Source: SIG603 sp044432645 (GTDB lineage: Bacteria; Bacillota; Clostridia; Oscillospirales; Acutalibacteraceae). Taken from it: a stretch of 64,000 nucleotides of DNA. The notes beneath the pieces are model-generated. The model saw only the letters and a list, made by a program, of their open reading frames with translations, was not told the origin of the DNA and ran no database searches. A program made the translations under genes and the position numbers. Each line of letters starts with the position of its first letter. Position 1 is the stretch's first letter. The stretch is taken from the NCBI GenBank assembly GCA_044432645.1, contig JAWXUM010000002.1:1-64000 (forward strand), given 5' to 3'. Shown piece after piece: positions 31,591-40,685 of the stretch.

Positions 31591-32930
31591 CATGATATAT
31601 GTTTTAACTTAACTTTTTTATAAATTACTATATAGGCTGGAACTAGGAAAAGAACTGCGAAGAACCATGATGTTGCATTACCAAAAATTGCACCAGCATA
31701 AGCGAAATTTGGAACTAATACTAAAGCTACAAAACCTCTACCTAATAGTTCTGTTCCACCGGCAATCATTGCAAAAGTTGAGTATCCTAAACCTTGTATT
31801 GTATTTCTTAAAACCAAAAGTGTAGCTAAGAAAATATAAGCAACACTATTAACAGTTAAAAATTGACAAATACAAGTGATAATTTCAGTTTCATCTGCTG
31901 AAACAAAAATAAGTGATAAATAAGGAGCTGTAATTTGAAGAACAACAAAAGCTAATACAGAATAAATTGCGCCTACTACTAAAACTTGTTTTACAGCTAT
32001 TGAAACTCTTTCTGGTTTTTTTGCTCCTAAGTTTTGTCCAGCAAAGGTTGCCATAGTAAGACCCATAGCCTCTAAGCCCTGAATTGCAAATAAATTTATT
32101 TTTGAAGCTGCTGTGATAGAAGCTACATAAATAGCACCCAATCCATTAATTGAAGCTTGTAAAATAGTTGAACCTAGCGCTGTAATTGAAAATTGCAATC
32201 CCATAGGAAAACCAATTTTGCACAAATGTTTTGCACATGAATAGTCAAATTTAAAATCTTCTTTTTCTACTTTTAAAATATAAAATTTCTTTATAATTAA
32301 AAGTAAACACAAAACACCAGCAGTAGTTTGAGAAATAACAGTAGCTAACCCAGCACCTAAAACTCCCCAATCGAAATATATAATAAAGATTAAATCCAAA
32401 GCAACATTTAAAAATGCTGCACCTGTTAAAAACAAAACTGGAGTTTTGCTGTCGCCTATACTTCTTAAAGTACTAGCTAATAGATTATATAAAAGAATAC
32501 CAGGAATGCCTGCGAAAATTGTACTGATATATACTTGAGCGTAAGTAAAAATTTCATCGGGAGTTTGCATTAAAATTAAAATCTGCTTTATAAAAATTAG
32601 GGTTAAAGTGGTAGCAGTTACTGCCATTACAGCAGCAATCATAATAGCATGAGCGTAATATTTTCTAAGTTTATTATAATCACCAGCTCCATATGATTGA
32701 GAAATTGGTATACAAAATCCTGCACAAGTCCCTGTAACAAAGCCTATAATTAAAAAGTTAATTGCGCCTGTAGAACCTACTCCAGCAAGTGCTTCTACTC
32801 CTACAAATTTCCCAACAATAGCTGAATCAACTATATTATATATTTGTTGAAATAAATTACCAATCAAAATTGGTAGTGAAAATCTGATAATAGATTTAAT
32901 TGGCGAGCCAGTTGTTAAATCTTTTGTCAT
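31590..32930 (-). CDS. MATE-family efflux transporter
   Basis: 446 aa from ATG 32930 (MTKDLTTGSP), after AAAGGG; the longer frame from 32981 lacks a site. About twelve membrane segments. The N-terminal signature is SLPILIGNLFQQIYNIVDSA followed by VGKFVGVEALAGVGST, typical of the DinF/NorM-like branch common in Clostridia. Substrate cannot be inferred. It is about 110 bases downstream of ackA on the same strand, possibly cotranscribed. Confidence 0.9.
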   Translation of the reverse strand: MTKDLTTGSPIKSIIRFSLPILIGNLFQQIYNIVDSAIVGKFVGVEALAGVGSTGAINFLIIGFVTGTCAGFCIPISQSYGAGDYNKLRKYYAHAIMIAAVMAVTATTLTLIFIKQILILMQTPDEIFTYAQVYISTIFAGIPGILLYNLLASTLRSIGDSKTPVLFLTGAAFLNVALDLIFIIYFDWGVLGAGLATVISQTTAGVLCLLLIIKKFYILKVEKEDFKFDYSCAKHLCKIGFPMGLQFSITALGSTILQASINGLGAIYVASITAASKINLFAIQGLEAMGLTMATFAGQNLGAKKPERVSIAVKQVLVVGAIYSVLAFVVLQITAPYLSLIFVSADETEIITCICQFLTVNSVAYIFLATLLVLRNTIQGLGYSTFAMIAGGTELLGRGFVALVLVPNFAYAGAIFGNATSWFFAVLFLVPAYIVIYKKVKLKHIS

Positions 32931-33042
32931 TTTAATCCCTTTCTCATTCTCTTTAACTAAAATAGAAAGACTTTGAGACAAAAGTTTTTAAGCTTTTAAC
33001 CCCTAAGTCTTTACAATTTAATTTAATAATAAAAATTATATA

Positions 33043-34248
33043 TTATAATTTTTCAACAATTTCTTTAGTATCTCTTGCTATAACTAATTCTTCGTTTGTT
33101 GGAATTACAAAAGCTTTTACTCTGCTGTTTGAAGTTGTAATTTCGCCTTGAACGCCTCTAGCTGCATCATTAGCTTCTTTACATATTTCAACGCCGAAAC
33201 ATTCCATATTTTCAAGCACACCTTCACGTAGGAAAGCTTGGTTTTCGCCAAGACCAGCTGTAAATACGATAGCATCTACACCACCCATAGCAGCAATATA
33301 AGAACCAACGAATTTTTTGATTTGATACATTAACATATCATGAGCAAGTTTTGCTCTTTTATTGCCCTCAAGTTCAGCTTTTCTGACATCTCTATCGTCG
33401 CTAGAAATACCTGAAATACCTAAAAGACCTGATTTTTTGTTGAATAAATCAGAAAGTTCTGTTGGTGTTAGGTTTTCTTTTTCAGCGATAAATGTTACAA
33501 CTGAAGGGTCAAGTGTACCAGTTCTAGTACCCATCATAAAACCGTCAAGTGGTGTTAATCCCATACTAGTGTCTATAACTTTACCACCGTCAACAGCTGT
33601 AACTGATGAACCGTTACCAATATGACATGTTACGATTTTTAAATCTTTTATATCTTTACCCATAAGTTCAGCACATTTAGCACTTACGTATCTGTGTGAT
33701 GTACCATGAAAGCCATATCTTCTGATTTGATATTTTTCATAATATTCATAAGGAACAGCAAACATGTATGCTTTCTCTGGCATTGTTGAGTGGAAAGCTG
33801 TGTCAAAAACAACAACCTCTGGAACTTCTGTGCCAAAAACATTTAAACAAGCTCTGATACCTTGAACATGAGCACTGTTATGTAGTGGAGCAAGTGGAAT
33901 TAGGCTTTCGATACCCTCAACTACTGACTCGTCAACTAATACTGATTCGCTAAATAAAGCGCCACCTTGAACTATTCTGTGTCCAATTGCAGTAACTTCA
34001 CTTAAGTCTTTAATAACACCAACTTCTTCGTCAAGCAAGGCCATTTTAACTTGTTGGAAAGCCTCTGTATGGTCATGCATTACAACTTCATAGCCTTTGC
34101 TTCTGCCGTCTGCTGTTTTGTGACCAAAAATTCCCATTTCAAGTCCGATTTTTTCGCAGTTACCTTTTGCTAGCATTTCTTCTGTGTCCATATCGATTAA
34201 TTGATACTTTAATGATGAGCTACCTGCGTTAATTACAAGAATTTTCAT
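33043..34248 (-). CDS. ackA: Acetate kinase
   Basis: 401 aa, normal length. It converts acetyl phosphate and ADP to acetate and ATP, the main energy-yielding step of acetate fermentation. Visible: NAGSSSLKYQL (residues 6-16), FDTAFHSTMP, RRYGFHGTSH, CHIGNGSS and FTAGLGENQ blocks, all diagnostic of AckA. Acetyl phosphate would come from the PduL-type enzyme at 27.5 kb, as no pta is visible. It is divergent from tmcAL, whose product uses acetate. A GGAGAAAT site precedes the ATG. Confidence 0.97.
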   Translation of the reverse strand: MKILVINAGSSSLKYQLIDMDTEEMLAKGNCEKIGLEMGIFGHKTADGRSKGYEVVMHDHTEAFQQVKMALLDEEVGVIKDLSEVTAIGHRIVQGGALFSESVLVDESVVEGIESLIPLAPLHNSAHVQGIRACLNVFGTEVPEVVVFDTAFHSTMPEKAYMFAVPYEYYEKYQIRRYGFHGTSHRYVSAKCAELMGKDIKDLKIVTCHIGNGSSVTAVDGGKVIDTSMGLTPLDGFMMGTRTGTLDPSVVTFIAEKENLTPTELSDLFNKKSGLLGISGISSDDRDVRKAELEGNKRAKLAHDMLMYQIKKFVGSYIAAMGGVDAIVFTAGLGENQAFLREGVLENMECFGVEICKEANDAARGVQGEITTSNSRVKAFVIPTNEELVIARDTKEIVEKL

Positions 34249-34386
34249 AAATATTTCTCCTTAAATTAAATTTACTCTTGATTTATATTTATACTACATA
34301 TTATAATAATACATATGGAAAGAAATTACAAGTTTAAATGTCGAATTTAACAAAAAAAATACTAAAAAAAGGAAATATTTATATAT

Positions 34387-35556
34387 ATGAACAACAAAGC
34401 TTCTGGAATAGTCTGCGAATTTAATCCACTGCATTTAGGGCATGAATATATTTTAAGTGAAATGAAAAAAAATAAACCTGTCGTTTGTATTATGAGTGGA
34501 AATTTTGTTCAGCGTGGAGAACCTGCAATTATTGACAAATGGGAACGCACAAAAATGGCACTTAGCTGTGGTGCAGATTTAGTAATAGAACTTCCAGTTT
34601 CATTTTCTTTGGCTGGTGCTGAAAAATTTGCTTTAGGTTCTATACATTTGCTAAATTCACTTGGATTTGTCGAAAATATATGCTTTGGTAGCGAATGTGG
34701 GGATAGTGAAAAACTACAGCTGATTACTGAATGTATTCAAACTAATGAATTTAACCTACTTATTAAAAAATATATAAACACTGGCATTACATTTGCTAAA
34801 GCTAGAGAGCTTTGCGTTTTAGAGATATTAGGTGAAGATTATTCAAACGTTTTACAAGGCTCGAACAATAATTTAGCTATAGAATATATAAAAGCGATTA
34901 ATACTTTACAATGCGATTTGAAAATTAATACAATTAAAAGAATTGGAACTTCGCATGATAATTTAGAAATTGATACATTTCCAAGTGCAATGGCTGTGAG
35001 AAATTCAATTTATAATAATGAAGATTTATCAGAATTTTTACCTAAAACTTGCCTTGAAATTTATAATAACGCAAAAACCAACAACCTTTGCCCTACTGAC
35101 TTTAACAAGTTAGAAACGGCAATTTTGGCTAAACTAAGAACTAGCGATAATTTTAAAAACTTACCTGATGTAAGCGAGGGTATAGATAACAAGCTTTTAA
35201 AATCTATTAAAACTGCAAAAAATTTAGATGAACTTTATGACTTAATTAAATCAAAAAGGTTTACCCATGCAAGAATAAGACGTTTGGTCTTATCAGCATT
35301 TTTAGGTATAGAAAAAAATGATAATTTACCTAGTTTCATTAAAATATTGGGCATTTCAAAAGATGGGAGTAAACTTTTATCTTTAAAGAAAAACACATTG
35401 CCAATTGTGGGTAAATTTGCAGATGTAAAAAAACTTGACAAAACAGCATTAGACGAATATACACTTGAAACTAAGTGTGATGATATATACGCTCTTTGTC
35501 AGCCTAAAATTCAGCCTTGTGGACTTAGCTTTACAAAAGAAATTATAAGAATGTAG
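34387..35556 (+). CDS. tmcAL: tRNA(Met) cytidine acetate ligase
   Basis: 389 aa, formerly YlbM. In B. subtilis it activates acetate with ATP to make N4-acetylcytidine at the wobble base of elongator tRNA-Met. The nucleotidyltransferase start is GIVCEFNPLHLGHEYIL with the HxGH-like HLGH at 16-19, followed by IMSGNFVQRGEPAI and DKWERTKMAL. The ribosome site is weak (AAAGGAAAT, about nine bases upstream). Divergent from ackA, an arrangement that places acetate production beside an acetate-consuming tRNA modification. Confidence 0.93.
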   Translation: MNNKASGIVCEFNPLHLGHEYILSEMKKNKPVVCIMSGNFVQRGEPAIIDKWERTKMALSCGADLVIELPVSFSLAGAEKFALGSIHLLNSLGFVENICFGSECGDSEKLQLITECIQTNEFNLLIKKYINTGITFAKARELCVLEILGEDYSNVLQGSNNNLAIEYIKAINTLQCDLKINTIKRIGTSHDNLEIDTFPSAMAVRNSIYNNEDLSEFLPKTCLEIYNNAKTNNLCPTDFNKLETAILAKLRTSDNFKNLPDVSEGIDNKLLKSIKTAKNLDELYDLIKSKRFTHARIRRLVLSAFLGIEKNDNLPSFIKILGISKDGSKLLSLKKNTLPIVGKFADVKKLDKTALDEYTLETKCDDIYALCQPKIQPCGLSFTKEIIRM

Positions 35557-35647
35557 AACCAAAATTTGACTTTGACATATAATAAATTATCAGCCATTAA
35601 TAAAGCAAACGCTTGATGGCGATAAAAAATATTTGGAGGTAATTTTT

Positions 35648-35779
35648 ATGTGTAACGGTTTCGGTGGCGGATGTTCTTGGATTATCATAATCATTCTTAT
35701 TTTACTTTGCTGTGGTAACGGTTTCGGCGGTTGTGGCTGTGACAACGGTTGCGGCGGTTGCAATAACGGTTGTTGCTAA
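35648..35779 (+). CDS. Small Cys/Gly-rich membrane peptide
   Basis: 43 aa, preceded by TTTGGAGGT nine bases upstream, so very likely translated. It has a short N-terminal MCNGFGGGCSW, one hydrophobic segment of nine Ile/Leu (residues 12-20), then a Gly/Cys/Asn tail (GFGGCGCDNGCGGC...NNGCC). Ten of 43 residues are Cys. Firmicutes genomes contain similar tiny proteins, some annotated as YjcZ-like sporulation or chorion-like high-Cys proteins. Membrane insertion with a Cys-rich tail, possibly disulphide- or metal-linked, is inference. An inverted repeat GCCAT...ATGGC (about 35594-35620) lies in its leader. Confidence 0.75.
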   Translation: MCNGFGGGCSWIIIIILILLCCGNGFGGCGCDNGCGGCNNGCC

Positions 35780-35811
35780 TTTTAAATCTTTACTGACATA
35801 AAGTGAAAAAA

Positions 35812-35850
35812 GGGTCTTGCTAATTAAAGTAGCAAGACCCAATTTTTTTT
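35812..35850. terminator. Bidirectional terminator
   Basis: GGGTCTTGCTA (35812-35822) pairs with TAGCAAGACCC (35830-35840), followed by a long T-run; on the minus strand it follows the HD-protein gene with A-rich flank. Ends the small peptide transcript. Confidence 0.85.
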
Positions 35851-35865
35851 AAAACATTTTGTTTA

Positions 35866-36456
35866 TTACCTAACAGCAGAAGTGCCTTTTTCTGTTAAAT
35901 ATGTTGCGTGTAAATCTGATAAATGAAGTTTAACTGCAAAAGTAGATTTATCGTAAGCTTGACTTATTGCAAAAGAACCACCTTTAACGCTATCATCAAA
36001 ACCACCCATATGCCACCTAATTGCAAGCGCCTCATCGATTTTTAGCCTTAAAAATCTTTCTATTAAAAAAACTGATTTTTCACCATGGCCGTAAGGGAAC
36101 ATGTCTTCTACAGCATAAAAAGGAACTTTTTCCCATTTTCCTGTATCATCATTTTTGACATTTCTTGTAGAAACTTTATAAAATTGTGCCTTGCAAATAT
36201 CGTGTAAAAGCGTACATATAGCAACACTCTCTTCGCTTTCTCCCTCTTCAAAGTAAATTTCTTTGAAAGTGTCATAAACATTAAGGCTATGCATTAAAAG
36301 TCCACCTTCGCAAGCACAGTGATATTTTGTACTGGCTGGAGCTGTGAAAAAATCCGTCTTTTCAAGCCATGCTAATAATTTATCCGCACCCTCACGCTTT
36401 ACATTTTCTTGAAAAATTTTTATAAATCTTTCTTTATTTTCCATTAATTCGCTCAT
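35866..36456 (-). CDS. HD-domain hydrolase
   Basis: 196 aa. HD-superfamily motifs: CEGGLLMHSLNVYD (first His), LLHDICKAQF (the HD pair) and a later RWHMGG. Metal-dependent phosphohydrolases of this type act on nucleotides, cyclic dinucleotides or RNA. The arrangement resembles the HD region of YhaM-like 3'-5' exonucleases without the OB fold. Precise substrate unknown. A palindrome of the GGGACTGTT family separates it from the upstream isomerase gene. Confidence 0.83.
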   Translation of the reverse strand: MSELMENKERFIKIFQENVKREGADKLLAWLEKTDFFTAPASTKYHCACEGGLLMHSLNVYDTFKEIYFEEGESEESVAICTLLHDICKAQFYKVSTRNVKNDDTGKWEKVPFYAVEDMFPYGHGEKSVFLIERFLRLKIDEALAIRWHMGGFDDSVKGGSFAISQAYDKSTFAVKLHLSDLHATYLTEKGTSAVR

Positions 36457-36473
36457 ATTTTCACCTTTTTAAA

Positions 36474-36506
36474 TTGGGACTGTTTTTAAAACAGTCCCAA
36501 TTTTTT
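36474..36506. repeat. GGGACTGTT palindrome (terminator-like)
   Basis: TTGGGACTGTTTT (36474-36486) pairs exactly with AAAACAGTCCCAA (36488-36500), followed by six T on the plus strand but only three on the minus strand. Both neighbours are on the minus strand, so it could weakly end the isomerase transcript. A relative lies at 59513-59543. Confidence 0.65.
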
Positions 36507-37347
36507 ATTTCATTATACTTCTTAAATAGTCTGCAGCTAAAGTAATATCAGCTTCTGGGTTTGCACCAACTTCTCTTTCAATTGTTAAGAAACCTTTGTA
36601 ACCAATATCTTCCAAAGCTGTTAAATAAGCTTTGAAATCCACAGTACCTTTGCCAAGTGGTACTTCTTCAAAAGCTGGTAACTGTAACATGTCAGACTCA
36701 GCCATACCATAAATAATCTCTGGTGATAAATCGTAAAGTTTATTGCCGTCTTTAGCATGAGTATGAACTATATAATCTTTAAGTGTGTAAACAGCCTCTA
36801 CAGGGTTGTCGCCTGTTACCATAACAAAATTAGCTGGGTCTAGATTAACTGCAACACCTTTTGAATTTAAACTGTCTAGGAAGTTTTTCAAAGTAATTGC
36901 TTTTTCAGGACCAGTTTCAACAGCAAAATGTGCGTCCATGCTGTCAGCATAATCAGCTAATTGTTGACAAGCTTTTTGCATTATTTCATATCTTGGATGA
37001 TTAACATCTTCTGGAACAACACCGATATGAGTAGTGATAATGTCAGTTCCTAATTTTTTAGCATAGTCTACCAAAATTTTAGATTTTTCTATAAGTTCTG
37101 GGTTCATACTTGGGTCATTAAATCCATGTCCTAAATCACCACAAATTGCAGAGATAACAAGTCCGTTATCTTCTACCATTTTCAAAAACTCTTTAATCTT
37201 TTCATCTGTCATATGTTCAGGTGTATGGTCGCCTTGAGTTGCGTGGAGTTGTACACCTTGTAACCCTAATTCTTTTGCTTTTTTTAAAACATTAGGCATA
37301 TCTGTTTTGAAAGATTCAGTCAAAACACCTATTGGAAAATTATACAT
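36505..37347 (-). CDS. Sugar phosphate isomerase/epimerase (AP2/xylose-isomerase-like TIM barrel)
   Basis: 280 aa. Metal-binding barrel signatures: ITTHIGVVPED, FAVETGPE (Glu ligand), VNLDPAN (Asp ligand), HTHAKDG (His ligand) and a C-terminal FLTIEREVG with the last Glu. Such enzymes epimerise or isomerise sugars or inositols. It is 11 bases downstream of a Gfo/Idh/MocA oxidoreductase, a pairing frequent in inositol- or keto-sugar pathways. Substrate unknown. Confidence 0.88.
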   Translation of the reverse strand: MYNFPIGVLTESFKTDMPNVLKKAKELGLQGVQLHATQGDHTPEHMTDEKIKEFLKMVEDNGLVISAICGDLGHGFNDPSMNPELIEKSKILVDYAKKLGTDIITTHIGVVPEDVNHPRYEIMQKACQQLADYADSMDAHFAVETGPEKAITLKNFLDSLNSKGVAVNLDPANFVMVTGDNPVEAVYTLKDYIVHTHAKDGNKLYDLSPEIIYGMAESDMLQLPAFEEVPLGKGTVDFKAYLTALEDIGYKGFLTIEREVGANPEADITLAADYLRSIMK

Positions 37348-37358
37348 ATTTCACCTCA

Positions 37359-38414
37359 TTATTTATCTAAAACAATCTCTCTATGGCATTCAGATGAGTC
37401 ATAAATTGCTTGCATCATCTCTGCTGTTATAATTACAGTGTCGATGTGTGATGGCAATTTTTCTCTTGTTTTTACACAATTAACAAAAGCATCAATTTCG
37501 TTTTGGAAGTGATTTCTCATATTAAATTCAGGAGTATATTTAATTAATGCGCCATTTTCTGTAGTATAATAAGTAAAGTTGCCACCATAATTTAAACGAA
37601 TACCACCTTTATCGCCCATGAAGTCGATATATGCTTCTCTTTCGCCTATATTTTGTGCCCATGCACCATTAAATGTAATAACAGGACCTTCTGTTCTAAT
37701 CATGCCAGTAACAGAGTCGTCAACGTCATAAATACCATCTTTAACTGGAGGACCTGCCCACATGTCTGTATAAACATAATTTTCAATATCTTTACCAAGT
37801 TTGCAGAAAGCTTCACCTGTAACAGTTAAAGCTTTAGGGTCGTTACAGCAATACATAACGATGTCAAGGTAATGGACTCCCCAGTCTATTAATGCACCAC
37901 CACCAGCTATGTCTTTTGTTGTGAATGCTCCACCAAGACCTGGAATAGAACGATGAGCTCTAAAGCTTACATAAACGTGATGAACATTACCAAGTTTGCC
38001 AGCGTCAATATACTCTTTAATTCTTGTTACGCTGTCGTTAAAGCGATTAACAACACCAATGTTTAAAATTTTACCTGATTCGTGTTGAGCGTCTTGCATT
38101 GTTTTAGCCTCTGCAAAAGTTCTAGCAGCTGGTTTTTCGCATAGAACATCTTTACCAGCTTTTAAAGCATCAATTGTAATAGTTGTATGTGCTTTGTTAG
38201 GAGTACACACAGAAACTGCAATAATTTCAGGATCAGCTAACACTTCGTGGTAATCTTTAACAGCAATACCACAACCATATTTCTCTACACAGTCTTGTGC
38301 CTTTTCAATAATTATATCACAAAAATATTTAATTTCTGCCTCTGCGTTTTCAAGATAAGATGGGATATGTGCAGCATTTGCGATAGTACCGCAACCAATA
38401 ATAGCAATTTTCAT
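37359..38414 (-). CDS. Gfo/Idh/MocA-family oxidoreductase
   Basis: 351 aa. The Rossmann loop is IIGCGTIANAAHI (residues 4-16). CEKPAARTFAEA is the EKP signature with the catalytic Lys. GGGALIDWGVHYLDI contains the substrate-binding DxxxH motif. It oxidises or reduces sugars or inositols with NAD(P). First gene of the two-gene unit with the TIM-barrel isomerase. No transporter is adjacent. The start follows AGAGGTTTGTT on the minus strand. Confidence 0.92.
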   Translation of the reverse strand: MKIAIIGCGTIANAAHIPSYLENAEAEIKYFCDIIIEKAQDCVEKYGCGIAVKDYHEVLADPEIIAVSVCTPNKAHTTITIDALKAGKDVLCEKPAARTFAEAKTMQDAQHESGKILNIGVVNRFNDSVTRIKEYIDAGKLGNVHHVYVSFRAHRSIPGLGGAFTTKDIAGGGALIDWGVHYLDIVMYCCNDPKALTVTGEAFCKLGKDIENYVYTDMWAGPPVKDGIYDVDDSVTGMIRTEGPVITFNGAWAQNIGEREAYIDFMGDKGGIRLNYGGNFTYYTTENGALIKYTPEFNMRNHFQNEIDAFVNCVKTREKLPSHIDTVIITAEMMQAIYDSSECHREIVLDK

Positions 38415-38575
38415 AACAAACCTCTCATTTTTCCTAAATTTTATCGCTTTCTAAAAGCGTTTTTTATATATATTTATATTATCAAGAAATATATAAAAAG
38501 TCAAGCAAAAGTATGCTTTACTTATCTAATATATTATGTTAAAATTTAACTATCAAAATTTTAAGGAGAATGAAT

Positions 38576-39292
38576 ATGAATGAAACAATAAAAGTTCTTA
38601 TGGAAAGAAAATCTGTAAGAGCATTTGAACCTAAATTAATTGAAAAAGAAATTAAAGATGCTATTTTAGATGCAGCTATGCGAGCTCCAACTGCTGGTAA
38701 CTCTATGATGTATTCTATTATTGATGTTACAAGTCAAGAACTGAAAGATAAACTTGCTGTAAGCTGTGATAATCAACCATTTATTGCTAAAGCTCCACTA
38801 GTTTTAGTTTTTTGTGCTGATTTAAGAAGACTTATGCTTAAATATGAGCAAGCTGGTTGTGAAAATATTCCATCACCTGAATTAAGCGATTTGATTTTAG
38901 CTACAAATGACACAGTTATTGCTGCTCACGCTTCTTGTGTTGCTGCTGAAAGCTTTGGTATTGGCTCTTGTTACATTGGTGATATTATTGAGCAATGGGA
39001 AACTCACCAAAAAATTATGAATATTCCAAACTATGTTGCTCCTGTTTCTATGTTAGTTTTCGGTTATCCAACTGAACAACAAAAAAACCGTGTACAGCCT
39101 TCAAGATTTCCAAAAGAAATGATTGTATTTGAAAATCAATATCAAGATTTAAGTGAAGAAAAACTTCAAGAATACATGGATGACGACAAAGCTGTTAGAT
39201 TTTGTGAAAGAAAATACAAATCTGACTTTAGCCGTGAAATGGTAAGATCAATGAACGAAATTTATAAAAATTGGCATTCAAAGGAAGTATAA
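38576..39292 (+). CDS. Nitroreductase-family flavoprotein
   Basis: 238 aa from ATG 38576, seven bases after AAGGAG; the ATG at 38570 is too close to the site. FMN-binding signatures: RKSVRAFEP (residues 10-18), MRAPTAGN, and the central FGIGSCYIGDI. NAD(P)H-dependent reductases of this family act on nitroaromatics, quinones or flavins. Its stop overlaps the MATE start by one base (TAATG), so the two are translationally coupled; a reductase plus efflux pair suggests handling of a toxic redox compound, an inference. Confidence 0.9.
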   Translation: MNETIKVLMERKSVRAFEPKLIEKEIKDAILDAAMRAPTAGNSMMYSIIDVTSQELKDKLAVSCDNQPFIAKAPLVLVFCADLRRLMLKYEQAGCENIPSPELSDLILATNDTVIAAHASCVAAESFGIGSCYIGDIIEQWETHQKIMNIPNYVAPVSMLVFGYPTEQQKNRVQPSRFPKEMIVFENQYQDLSEEKLQEYMDDDKAVRFCERKYKSDFSREMVRSMNEIYKNWHSKEV

Positions 39293-40647
39293 TGAACAAT
39301 AACTCACATTTAGGAACACAGAGTATACCTAAGCTTATGTTCAATTTAGCTTTGCCTGCTGTTGTATCGCAAGTTGTTAATATGCTTTACAGTATTATTG
39401 ATAGAATGTACATAGGTCATATAGCAGATGTTGGCATTGACTCATTAACAGGAATTGGCCTTTGCGCCCCTATTATAATGATAGTTTCAGCTTTTAGTTA
39501 TTTGTTTGGTACAGGTGGCGCTCCAAAAGCAGCAATTGAAATGGGTAAAGGAAATACTAAACAGGCTGAAAAAATTCTTGGAAACTGTACTTTTGCTTTG
39601 ATTTTGTCATCTATATTTTTAATGCTTGTATTGGTAGTGTTTGGTAAAGATTTACTTTATCTATTTGGTGCTAGTGATGTTACAATAACATATGCTTATG
39701 ATTATCTGAAAATATATTCATTTGGTACTATTTTTGTTCAATTAACATTAGGACTTAACACATTTATCACTACACAAGGTTTTGCTAAATATAGCATGTT
39801 TACAATTATGATAGGTGCTATTACCAACATAATTTTAGACCCTATATTTATTTATGTTTTAAACATGGGCGTTCAAGGTGCTGCACTTGCAACAACTATC
39901 TCTCAATGTTTATCTGCAATTTGGGTATTTAAATTCTTAACAGGTAAAAAGACAATTTTAAAAATCAAAAAAGAAAACTTGGTTTTGAAAAAATCAATTA
40001 TTCTTCCTGTTGTCGCTTTAGGGTTGTCACCATTTATCATGTCGGCAACTGAAAGCCTTTTGAATATTTGCTTTAATGTATCTTTACAAAAATACGGTGG
40101 TGACATAGCTGTAGGTGCTATGACAATTTTAAGCAGTATAATGATGCTATGCTTAATGCCTCTAACAGGTATTTCTCAAGGTTGTCAGCCTATTATAAGC
40201 TTTAATTATGGAGCTAAAAACATGGACAGAGTTAAATCGGCGTTTAAAATACAGCTACTAATTTGTGTTTTTTACTCTTGCACTTTTTGGCTTGTTATAA
40301 TGCTTATACCAGAAATGATTATTTCTATTTTCAACAGCGATGCTGAACTTCTTTCTATGACAACATGGGCATTAAGAATTTACGGTTTCGGACTTTTCGC
40401 TTTAGGTGTGCAACTTGCTTGTCAGCAAACATTTGTAGCCTTAGGTCAAGCGAAAATTTCTTTACTACTTGCTTGTTTACGAAAGATTATTTTACTAATT
40501 CCACTTATTTTTCTACTTCCTGTTTTCTTTGAAAATAATACTTTCGCAGTATTTTTATCAGAACCAATAGCTGATATATTGGCTGCTACTATTACAGGAA
40601 TTACATTTATGGTTACATCTAAAAAATTGTTTAACAACACTTTATAA
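39292..40647 (+). CDS. MATE-family efflux transporter
   Basis: 451 aa from ATG 39292, which overlaps the nitroreductase stop; AAGGAAG lies just upstream. Twelve membrane segments. LGTQSIPKLMFNLALPAVVSQ and YSIIDRMYIGHIADVG are the usual MATE N-terminal blocks, and the second half repeats them (GISQGCQPIISFNYGAK). It is distinct from the two other MATE proteins in the window. Substrate unknown. Confidence 0.9.
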   Translation: MNNNSHLGTQSIPKLMFNLALPAVVSQVVNMLYSIIDRMYIGHIADVGIDSLTGIGLCAPIIMIVSAFSYLFGTGGAPKAAIEMGKGNTKQAEKILGNCTFALILSSIFLMLVLVVFGKDLLYLFGASDVTITYAYDYLKIYSFGTIFVQLTLGLNTFITTQGFAKYSMFTIMIGAITNIILDPIFIYVLNMGVQGAALATTISQCLSAIWVFKFLTGKKTILKIKKENLVLKKSIILPVVALGLSPFIMSATESLLNICFNVSLQKYGGDIAVGAMTILSSIMMLCLMPLTGISQGCQPIISFNYGAKNMDRVKSAFKIQLLICVFYSCTFWLVIMLIPEMIISIFNSDAELLSMTTWALRIYGFGLFALGVQLACQQTFVALGQAKISLLLACLRKIILLIPLIFLLPVFFENNTFAVFLSEPIADILAATITGITFMVTSKKLFNNTL

Positions 40648-40652
40648 TGATT

Positions 40653-40685
40653 AAAGGGAGGGCAATCGCCCTCCCTTAGTTTTAA
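40653..40685. terminator. Terminator between MATE and C39-like genes
   Basis: AAGGGAGGGC (40654-40663) pairs with GCCCTCCCTT (40668-40677), loop AATC, with T residues after it on the plus strand; it lies between convergent genes. Confidence 0.8.
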
